This document shows positions 1 to 6,822 of a DNA stretch of 7,152 nucleotides, piece after piece. The stretch spans positions 1 through 7,152 of the forward strand of contig JAIRMY010000162.1 of the NCBI GenBank assembly GCA_031258335.1. The letters run 5' to 3'. The position numbers and the translations under genes are program-made. Under the pieces are notes generated by a model. That model saw only the letters and a list, made by a program, of their open reading frames with translations, had not been told where the DNA came from and searched no databases. The DNA comes from Spirochaetaceae bacterium. Its GTDB lineage: Bacteria > Spirochaetota > Spirochaetia > Treponematales > Breznakiellaceae. Positions within the stretch are counted from its first letter, which is position 1; every line of letters starts with the position of its first letter.

Positions 1-57
1 AAAAGGCCTTACGATGATATGCCGCATAACCTGATTACATACAATAGTGAAAAGTAA
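1..57 (+). CDS. 3' end of an unidentified upstream gene (partial)
   Basis: Frame 1 is open from the window edge and ends at TAA 55-57, giving the tail KRPYDDMPHNLITYNSEK. The stop codon overlaps the start of the SD of the next gene (AAGGAGAGG, 56-64), which is typical of adjacent genes in one operon. I do not recognise the protein from 18 residues. An open frame this short can occur by chance, so the call rests mainly on its stop/SD arrangement and direction. Confidence 0.45.
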   Translation, partial: KRPYDDMPHNLITYNSEK

Positions 58-72
58 GGAGAGGACTTACCG

Positions 73-927
73 ATGACTTATTCATGCCTGCATACGCATA
101 CATCATTCTGTGACGGGAGCGGCGTCGTAGAGGATTTCTGCGCGGCCGCTTACAAAAAAAGATTTGTTTCTCTCGGTTTCAGCGCCCACGCGCCGGTAAC
201 AAAAAAAACCGGCCTAAAAACAGACTGGCATTTGAGCGATGAATGTTTTGACGAGTACTGTACTGCTGTTCGATGCGCGCGGGAACGGTGGCGCGGAAAA
301 CTTGACGTATACCTGGGCCTTGAGGTTGATTATATAGAGGGGCTTATCTCCGCGCGGGACTTTGATTGTGCGGCGCTCGGACTTGATTACCTGATTGGTT
401 CGGTTCACTATGTTACACCCTCGCGTTGTGTTGACTGCTCTCCCGAAGAATTTGAAAAACTGTTAAACGAAGACTTCTGTGGAGACGCGATGGCCCTGGT
501 AAACCGTTACTGGGATTGTATGGAAAGCATGATTTCTCTGGGCGGTTTTGACATAATAGCCCACGCCGACATCGTTAAAAAGAACAACAAAGACGGTAAA
601 TGGTTTTCGGAAAACGATGACCGCTATGTAAAACGCCTGGAACGCATAGCCTCGGTGATTGCCGAAAGCGGCATTGTTACAGAGGTAAACACAGGCGGCC
701 GGAGCCGCGGCTATACCGTAGAGCCGTACCCTTCGCTGCGTCTCTTGCGGCTGCTACAAAAAAAAGGCGTACCGGTGATGATCAACGCAGATGCCCACAA
801 ACCGGAACATCTGGGCGGCTTTTACGGCGAAGCCCGCAGCCTTCTGCTCGAAGCCGGTTTTACGCAGCACTGCCTTTTCCAGGGTCGCGTGGACGGCAGA
901 CCTGTCTGGAAAACAGAACCGCTGTAG
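73..927 (+). CDS. hisJ: Histidinol-phosphatase, PHP superfamily (HisJ/HisK type)
   Basis: The 284-residue product should hydrolyse L-histidinol phosphate to L-histidinol and phosphate, the penultimate step of histidine synthesis, in the cytoplasm. It has the PHP metal-site motifs in order: HTH (H7, H9) followed by D14, GFSAHAP (H39), LGLEVDYI (E84), GSVHYV (H112), IIAHAD (H164), TEVNTGG (about 203-209) and NADAH (D240, H242). The length is usual for the single-domain HisJ family, which is unrelated to the HAD-type phosphatase of HisB. The ATG at 73 is preceded by AAGGAGAGG at 56-64, a strong SD although its spacing is slightly long, and the HxH motif sits close to this start as in the family. 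No other his gene is visible; it probably follows the gene ending at 57 in an operon. It ends 7 bp from the convergent ABC gene, with no terminator between. The family also contains phosphatases of other specificity, so the substrate is inferred. Confidence 0.85.
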   Translation: MTYSCLHTHTSFCDGSGVVEDFCAAAYKKRFVSLGFSAHAPVTKKTGLKTDWHLSDECFDEYCTAVRCARERWRGKLDVYLGLEVDYIEGLISARDFDCAALGLDYLIGSVHYVTPSRCVDCSPEEFEKLLNEDFCGDAMALVNRYWDCMESMISLGGFDIIAHADIVKKNNKDGKWFSENDDRYVKRLERIASVIAESGIVTEVNTGGRSRGYTVEPYPSLRLLRLLQKKGVPVMINADAHKPEHLGGFYGEARSLLLEAGFTQHCLFQGRVDGRPVWKTEPL

Positions 928-934
928 CAACCGC

Positions 935-2554
935 TCATTCAAACGCTGTCTTTAACAAGAGCCGCGTGTACTCATGCCGTGCCTCCCTGAATATATCTTC
1001 CGCCGCGCCGCTTTCCACGATTTTACCCTCCTTCATTATTATCAAAGAGTGACAGAGACTCCGCACTATGCGTAGATCGTGACTGATGAACAGGTACGAG
1101 AGGCCGTGCTTCTCCTGCAATGTACGCAGCAGGCGTACCGTCTGAAACTGTGTGGCGCGGTCAAGGCTGGATGTAGGCTCGTCCAGAACGAGTATATCGG
1201 GGGCCATCACCAGGGAACGCGCCAGCGCTATGCGCTGGCGCTGTCCGCCTGAAAATTCGTTGGGATACCTGTCAAGGAAATCCGGATCGCTCAAGCCCAC
1301 TTCGTTCATCGCCGCCGCCACACGCTCGCCCCATTCCTCTCTCGCGCCTATACTGTGTATCAACAGCCCTTCGCCGACTATACTGCGAACCGTCATGCGC
1401 GGGGACAGCGAACCGTAAGGATCCTGAAAGATAATTTGCATCTTCCGGCGTATGGGGCGCAGGGTTTTTTCGTCCAAATTCTGAATTTCCTGCCCGGCTA
1501 TGTTGATGACACCTTGGCTTTTCTCTAAACGGAGTAGCGCCTTGCCCAAAGTTGTCTTGCCGCTGCCGCTTTCACCGACCACTCCCAGCGTTTCGCCTCT
1601 GCGCAGCGTAAAGGACACGCCGTCAACCGCCTTGATATACGACCCTGTACGGCGTAAAAAGCCTTTTTTCACGGGAAAGTATACTTTAAGGCCGCTGACT
1701 GAAGCGGCAGGAGGCGCGTCGGTCTTGGGCGACGGACTTTCATCGTCAGTATCCCCGCCAAGAAGCATACGTGTGTACTCCTGTTTGGGATTGTTAAAAA
1801 TTTCGTCCGTCGCGCCGCTTTCTACAATGAGGCCGTCCTTCATCACGGCTATACTGCCGGCGATACGGCGGGCAAGATGGAGGTCGTGGGTGATGAACAA
1901 CGCCGCCATACCCAATTCCTTCTGTAGTGAAAGGATGAGGTCCAGTATCTGAGCCTGAATCGTAACGTCAAGCGCGGTAGTGGGTTCGTCCGCGACAAGG
2001 AGTTTCGGCCTGTTAATCAAGGCGAGCGCTATCATCACCCGCTGCCGCTCGCCGCCTGAAAGTTCGTGCGGAAACGCGCCAAGCCGTTTTTCCGCGTCCC
2101 TAAGTCCTACTTTTTGCAGCCATTCTATCACGAGGGGGCGCGCCTTTGCCGCGTTCAACCCCTGATGTACGGATAGGAGTTCGGCAACCTGCCTCTCTAT
2201 GCGGTGCAGCGGGTTAAGGCTGCTTGCCGGTTCCTGAAAGACCATGCCTATTTCACGTCCGCGTATGGCCCGCAGTTCCGCGTCATTCATCTTTAGGATG
2301 TCGCGGCCTTCAAACAGGAGTTCGCCACCTGAGTAATCCACGAGGCCGGGGCTATGGAGCCGCAGCAGGGCTTGGGCGCTGACCGTCTTTCCGCTCCCGC
2401 TTTCGCCTACGAGCGCGGTAATCTCGTTCCTCGCTATAGAGAGGTCTATTCCGTGTACAACTTCGTTGGAGTTTAGCCGCCCGCCCGCCGTACCGGGCGC
2501 AACGAATGCCGCTTTGAAACCGCGGTACTCAACAAGCGCGTTTTGTTTACTCAT
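935..2554 (-). CDS. Peptide ABC transporter ATPase with two fused nucleotide-binding domains (YejF-like)
   Basis: This 539-residue protein carries two complete ABC ATPase domains of the Dpp/Opp type and should sit on the cytoplasmic face of a peptide importer. Domain 1 has Walker A GESGSGKT (50-57), Q-loop Q107, signature LSGGERQ (165-171), Walker B LLVADE (185-190) and H-loop H223. Domain 2 has Walker A GESGSGKT (327-334), Q-loop Q377, signature FSGGQRQ (434-440), Walker B LVLDE (455-459) and H-loop H492. The linker (about 265-285) is rich in D, S, P and A. Length and layout match YejF/GsiA/DdpD-DppF fusions of 530-620 residues. All catalytic motifs are intact, so both sites should be active. 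A GTG at 2575 would add 7 residues but has no SD; the ATG at 2554 has AAGGAAA at a good distance and overlaps the upstream stop as ATGA, so I chose it. No permease or substrate-binding gene is present on either side, so its membrane partners must be encoded elsewhere. The substrate (di-/oligopeptide, microcin-C-like or other) cannot be read from the ATPase. Confidence 0.9.
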   Translation of the reverse strand: MSKQNALVEYRGFKAAFVAPGTAGGRLNSNEVVHGIDLSIARNEITALVGESGSGKTVSAQALLRLHSPGLVDYSGGELLFEGRDILKMNDAELRAIRGREIGMVFQEPASSLNPLHRIERQVAELLSVHQGLNAAKARPLVIEWLQKVGLRDAEKRLGAFPHELSGGERQRVMIALALINRPKLLVADEPTTALDVTIQAQILDLILSLQKELGMAALFITHDLHLARRIAGSIAVMKDGLIVESGATDEIFNNPKQEYTRMLLGGDTDDESPSPKTDAPPAASVSGLKVYFPVKKGFLRRTGSYIKAVDGVSFTLRRGETLGVVGESGSGKTTLGKALLRLEKSQGVINIAGQEIQNLDEKTLRPIRRKMQIIFQDPYGSLSPRMTVRSIVGEGLLIHSIGAREEWGERVAAAMNEVGLSDPDFLDRYPNEFSGGQRQRIALARSLVMAPDILVLDEPTSSLDRATQFQTVRLLRTLQEKHGLSYLFISHDLRIVRSLCHSLIIMKEGKIVESGAAEDIFREARHEYTRLLLKTAFE

Positions 2555-2808
2555 GATAAATTTCCTTTTCCCCACTGCTCGTCAATGATCCGCATTGCCC
2601 AATCATAGATTCCATCTCGACCACGAGGAACTTGCAAAGACTGCTTGTCCAGCGTTATAACGCCGCCTTCAACATCCTGAGTGATAATATATGAGCCTTC
2701 AAACCGTGCGCTTGCAAAACGGTGTACCGCCGTGGGAGACTGCGCCTGTTTTACGAGATCGGTATTGAAGCGCCCACAGGGTAAGAGGAAACAACTTTTG
2801 CGCGGCAT
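2551..2808 (-). CDS. Small hypothetical protein (85 aa) overlapping the ABC ATPase gene
   Basis: I do not recognise this protein. It is predicted soluble, with no signal peptide or membrane segment. Two cysteines lie near the N-terminus (C6, C11), a GSYIITQDVEGGVITLD segment in the middle suggests beta strands, and the C-terminal part (DGIYDWAMRIIDEQW) is likely helical. Its TGA (2551-2553) overlaps the ABC ATG (2552-2554) as ATGA, the usual arrangement for translational coupling, and it lies upstream of that gene. This is the main reason to accept it. Against it, the ATG at 2808 has only GGCGGCGGA before it, not a good SD. An in-frame TAA lies four codons upstream and no other start occurs in the N-terminal half. 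It could be a real small protein or the remnant of a longer gene. Confidence 0.55.
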   Translation of the reverse strand: MPRKSCFLLPCGRFNTDLVKQAQSPTAVHRFASARFEGSYIITQDVEGGVITLDKQSLQVPRGRDGIYDWAMRIIDEQWGKGNLS

Positions 2809-2977
2809 TCCGCCGCCGGTTTACAAAGTACATCATATTTCTAATCTAGCGTGTTAAACGTAAAAACTACAGAGGGCGCGGGCTTTAAGGCGGGGAAATT
2901 TGGGGGTAAATTTTTTTGGAAGTGTGGTAATATACCATGAGGAATTTACTGACCCGACATTTTGGCCTCCATGCGGC

Positions 2978-3006
2978 TTGACCAACGTATTACCTTGCTT
3001 TATAGT
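2978..3006 (+). promoter_or_regulatory. Sigma-70-type promoter of the tRNA-Thr/tRNA-Tyr/leuB unit
   Basis: The -35 box TTGACC (2978-2983) and -10 box TATAGT (3001-3006) are separated by exactly 17 bp. The expected start of transcription, near 3013, is only a few bases before the mature tRNA-Thr 5' end at 3016, a spacing common for tRNA promoters. No other good promoter lies between here and leuB, so it probably drives all three genes. The 2809-2977 stretch upstream holds no gene that I can support. Confidence 0.8.
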
Positions 3007-3015
3007 GATAAATGC

Positions 3016-3088
3016 GCCGTCTTAGCTCAGCAGGCAGAGCACTTGACTTGTAATCATGAGGTCTCCGGTTCGATTCCGGAAGACGGCT
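3016..3088 (+). tRNA. tRNA-Thr, anticodon TGT (reads ACA and other ACN codons)
   Basis: A full cloverleaf of 73 nt can be drawn: acceptor GCCGTCT/AGACGGC (7 perfect pairs), D-arm GCTC/GAGC, anticodon arm CTTGA-CTTGTAA-TCATG with anticodon TGT, a 5-nt variable loop AGGTC, and T-arm TCCGG-TTCGATT-CCGGA. The discriminator base is T. One T-T mismatch falls in the anticodon stem (T28-T42), where related tRNAs usually have A42. CCA is not encoded and must be added by the nucleotidyltransferase. Seven bases separate it from tRNA-Tyr, so the two are surely cut from one precursor. Confidence 0.95.
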
Positions 3089-3095
3089 GGGCAAA

Positions 3096-3177
3096 GGGGA
3101 GTTTCCCGAGTGGTCAAAGGGGGCAGACTGTAAATCTGTTGGCTCAGCCTTCGTAGGTTCGAATCCTTCACTCCCCA
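3096..3177 (+). tRNA. tRNA-Tyr, anticodon GTA
   Basis: This 82-nt type II tRNA has acceptor GGGGAGT/ACTCCCC, anticodon stem GCAGA/TCTGT enclosing CTGTAAA (anticodon GTA), a long variable arm with GGC/GCC pairing around TCA, and T-arm GTAGG-TTCGAAT-CCTTC with one T-T mismatch. The discriminator is A (3177). A long variable arm is expected for bacterial tRNA-Tyr. CCA is not encoded. The start codon of leuB begins at 3180, only two bases beyond the mature 3' end, so 3' processing of this tRNA should directly set the 5' end of the leuB message. Confidence 0.95.
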
Positions 3178-3179
3178 GT

Positions 3180-4316
3180 ATGAATTATTCCATCGCGCTG
3201 GTACCGGGCGACGGTATAGGGCCTGAGGTTACATCCAAAGCTGTGGATGTCTTGAAGTTTACAGGCGGCAAATTCGGACACATTTTTAACTTTGTTGAGT
3301 TGGAGGCCGGGGGTTGCGCTATAGACGCGACGGGTGAGCCCTTGCCGGACTCGACGTTGGAAGCCGCGAGGCGGAGCGACGCCCTGCTCTTGGGCGCTGT
3401 CGGCGGGCCGAAATGGGAAACGCAGCCCGGTCATCTGAGGCCGGAGCGGGCGTTGCTGGGCTTACGGGCCGGGCTCGGCGTATTTGCCAACCTTAGACCC
3501 GCTACGCTGCTTCCACAACTCAGGGAGGCCTGCCCGCTCAAGGAGGAGGTGCTGAGGGCGAGCCATCCTGAAGGAAAGCCCACATTTGACATTCTCATCG
3601 TGCGCGAGCTTACGGGCGGCATATATTTTGGCGAGCGCGGGCGCGAAGGGGACGAAAAATCGCCGGATTCCTCGGCGTTCGACACTGAACGGTACAGCCG
3701 CGCCGAGATTGAGCGGGTGCTTCTGACGGCTTACGATGCGGCGGCCAAGCGCCGCGGCAAACTCTGCCTTGTGGACAAGGCCAATGTTCTGGAATCTTCC
3801 CGTTTTTGGCGTGAAATATGCGCCGAAATTGCCGCGGCGCACAAGAATATCGAAACTTCGTATATGTACGTGGATAACTGCGCGATGCAGCTTGTAAGGG
3901 CGCCGGGACAGTTTGACGTGATTGTTACATCGAATATTTTTGGCGACATACTTTCCGATGAGGCTTCCGTGCTGTCCGGCTCTATAGGAATGCTCGCTTC
4001 GGCAAGCATAGGGGCAAAGGAAGCGGGCAGAAAGTACCCACCCGGAATGTACGAGCCTATACACGGCTCCGCGCCGGACATAGCGGGAAAAGATTTGGCG
4101 AATCCGCTTGCCGCTATACTTTCCGCCGCAATGATGCTGCGTTATTCATTTTCACTGGAAAGAGAAGCGCTTGCGATCGAAGCCGCCGTGAACAGCGCGC
4201 TTGACAGCGGCTTGCGCACAACAGACATCGCCGGCAGGGCAAAAGACAGCGGTGAAAAAATAGTCGGCACAAACGAAATGGCAACCGCCGTAATGAAGGC
4301 GCTTGAAAACGCATGA
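3180..4316 (+). CDS. leuB: 3-isopropylmalate dehydrogenase
   Basis: LeuB oxidises and decarboxylates (2R,3S)-3-isopropylmalate to 2-oxoisocaproate with NAD+ in leucine synthesis; it is a cytoplasmic homodimer needing Mg2+ or Mn2+. At 378 residues it is slightly longer than the usual 350-365. Visible motifs are the N-terminal LVPGDGIGPEV, LLGAVGGPKW, the substrate-binding arginine region LRAGLGVFANLRPA, ELTGGIYFGER, DKANVLESSRFWREI, YVDNCAMQLV, the metal site NIFGDILSDEAS (both Asp present) and YEPIHGSAPDIAGKDLANP, the NAD-binding signature. The ATG at 3180 must be the start: the GDGIG motif begins 10 residues in and no in-frame start lies close upstream. There is no SD, because the preceding bases are the 3' strand of the tRNA-Tyr acceptor stem. 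It shares the tRNA promoter and has its own terminator. No leuA, leuC or leuD is in view. Tartrate or isocitrate dehydrogenase is much less likely given the motifs. Confidence 0.97.
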   Translation: MNYSIALVPGDGIGPEVTSKAVDVLKFTGGKFGHIFNFVELEAGGCAIDATGEPLPDSTLEAARRSDALLLGAVGGPKWETQPGHLRPERALLGLRAGLGVFANLRPATLLPQLREACPLKEEVLRASHPEGKPTFDILIVRELTGGIYFGERGREGDEKSPDSSAFDTERYSRAEIERVLLTAYDAAAKRRGKLCLVDKANVLESSRFWREICAEIAAAHKNIETSYMYVDNCAMQLVRAPGQFDVIVTSNIFGDILSDEASVLSGSIGMLASASIGAKEAGRKYPPGMYEPIHGSAPDIAGKDLANPLAAILSAAMMLRYSFSLEREALAIEAAVNSALDSGLRTTDIAGRAKDSGEKIVGTNEMATAVMKALENA

Positions 4317-4349
4317 GCTAAAACACCGCTAGGGATTTCCTCACGCCTG

Positions 4350-4373
4350 CGCGCCGGACGGCGGCGCGTTTTT
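4350..4373 (+). terminator. Intrinsic terminator of leuB
   Basis: A 7-bp GC-only stem, CGCGCCG (4350-4356) with CGGCGCG (4362-4368), encloses the 5-nt loop GACGG and is followed by TTTTT (4369-4373). It begins 33 bases after the leuB stop. The last T is also part of the stop codon of the convergent rpmE gene. In the opposite direction no T-run follows the hairpin, so it does not look like a terminator for rpmE. Confidence 0.85.
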
Positions 4374-4579
4374 CATACCTCTTTGATATTGTATTTTTTG
4401 CGGAAGCGTTCTATGCGGCCCGCCGTATCAACAAGTTTTTGCTTGCCGGTAAAGAACGGGTGGCAGGCGGAACAGATTTCAACCTTGATGTCCTTTACCG
4501 TTGAACGGGTTTCTATTACGTTACCGCACACGCAGGTAATCGTAGCCGGCGCGTAATTGGGATGTATTCCTTCTTTCAT
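4373..4579 (-). CDS. rpmE: Large ribosomal subunit protein L31, zinc-binding type
   Basis: This 68-residue protein is L31 (bL31), which bridges the 50S and 30S subunits. MKEGIHPNY at the start and FFTGKQKLVDTAGRIERF in the second half are family signatures. Four cysteines (C16, C18, C36, C39) form the zinc site, so this is the C+ form and not the zinc-free paralogue made under zinc starvation. An upstream in-frame start at 4612 would add 11 residues that are not part of L31; the ATG at 4579 has a good SD (GAGAGGA) and is the right start. It lies 91 nt after the rho stop on the same strand and is probably co-transcribed with rho. Confidence 0.96.
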   Translation of the reverse strand: MKEGIHPNYAPATITCVCGNVIETRSTVKDIKVEICSACHPFFTGKQKLVDTAGRIERFRKKYNIKEV

Positions 4580-4651
4580 ATTTTCCTCTCTCTGATTCTT
4601 GTCACTGCTCACTGCTCATTGCCGCCGGACAAGCCGCATTCGGGATACTCT

Positions 4652-4668
4652 CCGCCGCCTAACGGCGG
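4652..4668 (-). other. Small GC-rich hairpin between rho and rpmE
   Basis: CCGCCG (4652-4657) and CGGCGG (4663-4668) form a 6-bp stem with a 5-nt loop, beginning 2 bases after the rho stop codon. No T-run follows in the rho direction, so it is not an obvious intrinsic terminator. It could protect the rho 3' end, mark an RNA cleavage site or weakly attenuate rpmE. Nearby, at 4603-4616, the heptamer CACTGCT is repeated twice in tandem. Function is unknown. Confidence 0.4.
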
Positions 4669-4670
4669 CC

Positions 4671-6512
4671 TTAGTCTGACGCTGCGGCTCCGGTGTTCAT
4701 TGAATTCAAGAATGATTCATTATTTTTACTTTTTTTCATCTTGTCAATAAGGAGTTCGATGATTTCGATGTCTTCCATTGGGTTGATGAATTTACGGAGT
4801 ATCCAGATACGCTGAAGTTCTTTTTCAGACAGCAGTAATTCTTCCTTGCGGGTACCGGATTTTTTGATGTTGATAGCGGGGAAGAGGCGTCTGTCCGAGA
4901 TGCGGCGGTCAAGGTTAATCTCCATGTTGCCTGTGCCTTTGAACTCTTCGAATATTACTTCGTCCATGCGGCTGCCTGTTTCGACGAGCGCGGTGGCGAT
5001 AATGGTAAGGCTGCCGCCTTCTTCGATGTTGCGCGCCGCGCCGAAGAAACGTTTGGGTCGGTGCAGGGCGTTTGAATCCACGCCGCCCGACAAGATTTTA
5101 CCGGAGGTAGGGACGGTCTGGTTGTAGGCGCGGGCCAGCCTCGTTATTGAATCGAGCAGGATGACTACATCGCGTTTGTGTTCTATCAGGCGTTTTGCTT
5201 TTTCCAGCGCCATTTCCGTAACCTGGACGTGGCGGCCGGCTTGTTCGTCAAAGGTGGAAGATATGACTTCGGCGTGAACCGTGCGCTCCATGTCGGTAAC
5301 CTCTTCGGGGCGTTCATCGATGAGGAGCACGATTAGGTAAACTTCCGGATGATTCTTTGTTATCGCGTTTGCGATTTTCTGCATCATGATGGTTTTACCG
5401 GTACGCGGCGGGGCGACTATGATCGCGCGCTGTCCTTTTCCTATGGGGCAAAAAAGGTTGATGATACGGGTAGAGACATCATCGCCGGTTGTTTCCAGGT
5501 CGAGTTTTTGGTTTGGATAGAGCGGCGTCAGGTTGTCAAACGGGACACGGTTTTGGGCGACGGACGGGTCGTCAAAGTTCACAGTTTCGACACGGAGCAT
5601 GGCAAAGAAGCGCTCGCCTTCTTTTGGAGTGCGTATCTGGCCTGAAACCGTGTCACCGGTTTTAAGAGCGAACAGCCTGATTTGGCTCGCGCTGATATAG
5701 ATGTCGTCCGGGCCTGAGAGGTAGGAATTCTGGGGGCTGCGGAGGAAACCATAGCCGTCCGGTAGAATTTCCAGAGAACCGTAGGCATAGATGATGCCGC
5801 CGCGTTCGGTGTGGGCCTTGAGTAGCGTAAAGATAAGTTCCTGTTTTTTTAAGGGTACCAGGTCTTCGTGGGAAATGCCGTAACATACGGCGAGGGTACG
5901 CAGGTCTATCATGCTAAGGCGGGACAATTCGTTGACAGAAAGCCTTCGGTTACCATCATCCTCGCCGCGCGGTTCCGGTTTGCCGTATATCTGCGGCATA
6001 GACGGCAGATTTTTTGGGAGGTCCGGCAGAGCGCCCTGTGGGTATGCTATGTTGGGTGGTATGTTTGGGGCTACACTGCCTGGGTAAGAGCCGCCTCCGC
6101 CGTAAGAGTTTAACCCGGAAGCGCCGTAATGAGGCTGTGAGCCGCGTTCAAAGGCGCGGCGCGGGCGGGACTGGACCGGCGGCCTCATAACGCGGGCAGC
6201 GCCGTCGGGGTCGTAATCCTGACGGTCGCGTATTTGGACACGGGGTCTTGCGCGGACAACCACCCTGTTGGGCTGACGGTCGCCAGTTTCGTCCGCCGTG
6301 TAGCCGCCGCCTTCGTCAAAGCTGTTTTCAGTGTTGTACGAGGCGCTTTCTTGCGCCGTGTCGTTTTCAAAATCCTGTCTTGGGACCTTGAAATGAGAAC
6401 CTTGTTCACCGTTATTTTCGCTGGAAGCGGTGTTTTCCGCGGATTCCGCGGCGATGAACAGTTCCGAGTCTCCGTTTTCTGCTGTTACTTTCGTTTTCCT
6501 TACGTAAGCCAT
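4671..6512 (-). CDS. rho: Transcription termination factor Rho with long N-terminal extension
   Basis: Rho is a hexameric RNA-dependent ATPase/helicase that ends transcription of untranslated RNA. At 613 residues it is about 190 longer than E. coli Rho (419). Residues 1 to about 188 are an extension of low complexity: an acidic, Ser/Asn-rich first part, an Arg-rich stretch (about 83-121) and a Gly/Tyr/Pro-rich part (about 123-190). The conserved body follows: Rho N-terminal helical domain (about 191-235), OB-fold RNA-binding domain with DGYGFLR (252-258), Walker A APPRTGKT (367-374), catalytic DERPEE (399-404, E400), Walker B VVILLDS (449-455), Q-loop GKILSGGVDSNALHRPKRF (471-489), R-loop ETGSRMDEV (511-519) and the FEEFKGTGNME segment. 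The start ATG has GAGG 7 bases upstream. A strong promoter lies 268 nt further up and rpmE follows. Rho identity is certain; a role of the extension in RNA binding or condensate formation is inference from similar Arg/Asn-rich extensions in other bacteria. Confidence 0.98.
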   Translation of the reverse strand: MAYVRKTKVTAENGDSELFIAAESAENTASSENNGEQGSHFKVPRQDFENDTAQESASYNTENSFDEGGGYTADETGDRQPNRVVVRARPRVQIRDRQDYDPDGAARVMRPPVQSRPRRAFERGSQPHYGASGLNSYGGGGSYPGSVAPNIPPNIAYPQGALPDLPKNLPSMPQIYGKPEPRGEDDGNRRLSVNELSRLSMIDLRTLAVCYGISHEDLVPLKKQELIFTLLKAHTERGGIIYAYGSLEILPDGYGFLRSPQNSYLSGPDDIYISASQIRLFALKTGDTVSGQIRTPKEGERFFAMLRVETVNFDDPSVAQNRVPFDNLTPLYPNQKLDLETTGDDVSTRIINLFCPIGKGQRAIIVAPPRTGKTIMMQKIANAITKNHPEVYLIVLLIDERPEEVTDMERTVHAEVISSTFDEQAGRHVQVTEMALEKAKRLIEHKRDVVILLDSITRLARAYNQTVPTSGKILSGGVDSNALHRPKRFFGAARNIEEGGSLTIIATALVETGSRMDEVIFEEFKGTGNMEINLDRRISDRRLFPAINIKKSGTRKEELLLSEKELQRIWILRKFINPMEDIEIIELLIDKMKKSKNNESFLNSMNTGAAASD

Positions 6513-6780
6513 ATAAAAACCTCAAAATTTAATTATTCTACGATTTGGAGCGCCTGTTAACGCGCCCGTGCGGGTATTTCCAAAACACAAAACATATAGT
6601 CTCTAAAAGATAAACAGCGGTTCCGCGTCCTGAACGGTGAACGGCAATCAGCGGTTCACTTCAAAAAACCTGAATTTTAAGCGCCCCAATCGTATGATAG
6701 GGAAAAAGCGGGCTTGCTCCTTGGACTTTCATCGTAACTATTCAGGCGCAACTTGAGCTGAATAATTACTGTTCGTCTAT
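6513..6780 (-). promoter_or_regulatory. Long 5' leader of rho (probable untranslated region)
   Basis: About 268 nt separate the predicted transcription start (near 6780) from the rho ATG, and I find no convincing gene in them on either strand. An inverted repeat GTGAAC (6637-6642) / GTTCAC (6654-6659) has an 11-nt loop. The 9-mer CAGCGGTTC occurs directly repeated at 6615-6623 and 6649-6657. On the rho strand a short stem AAGC/GCTT (6706-6715) runs into TTTTT, which is too weak to call a terminator. Rho genes are known to be autoregulated through their leaders in E. coli, so the length is suggestive; a mechanism is not shown here. Confidence 0.5.
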
Positions 6781-6786
6781 ACTTGT

Positions 6787-6815
6787 AGTCTATGCCCTCA
6801 TAATTTTTTTGTCAA
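6787..6815 (-). promoter_or_regulatory. Sigma-70-type promoter for rho-rpmE
   Basis: On the minus strand the consensus -35 box TTGACA (6810-6815) is followed after exactly 17 bp, A/T-rich next to the -35, by the -10-like box TAGACT (6787-6792). It points toward rho. The predicted start of transcription is near 6780. Its -35 box starts only 7 bp downstream (on the minus strand) of repeat copy 1, so that repeat occupies the place where upstream promoter elements or an activator would bind. Confidence 0.75.
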
Positions 6816-6822
6816 GTCCACG

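Noticed and set aside
2835..2880. Possible promoter for the 85-aa gene (TATGAT-like -10 on the minus strand)
   Set aside because: No acceptable -35 box at 16-18 bp; too weak to annotate.
2962..3156. Plus-strand 64-codon open frame
   Set aside because: It runs through both tRNA genes; it is the familiar false frame created by tRNA sequence.
3462..4064. 200-codon open frame on the minus strand
   Set aside because: It is antisense to leuB, which is certain, and looks like a shadow due to GC-rich codon use.
4579..4612. Longer rpmE start adding 11 residues
   Set aside because: The extra residues are foreign to L31, and a good SD precedes the internal ATG at 4579.
6532..6560. Possible second rho promoter, TTAACA-17-AATAAT on the minus strand
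   Set aside because: Boxes are poor and transcription would start at or within the SD. The upstream promoter is far better.
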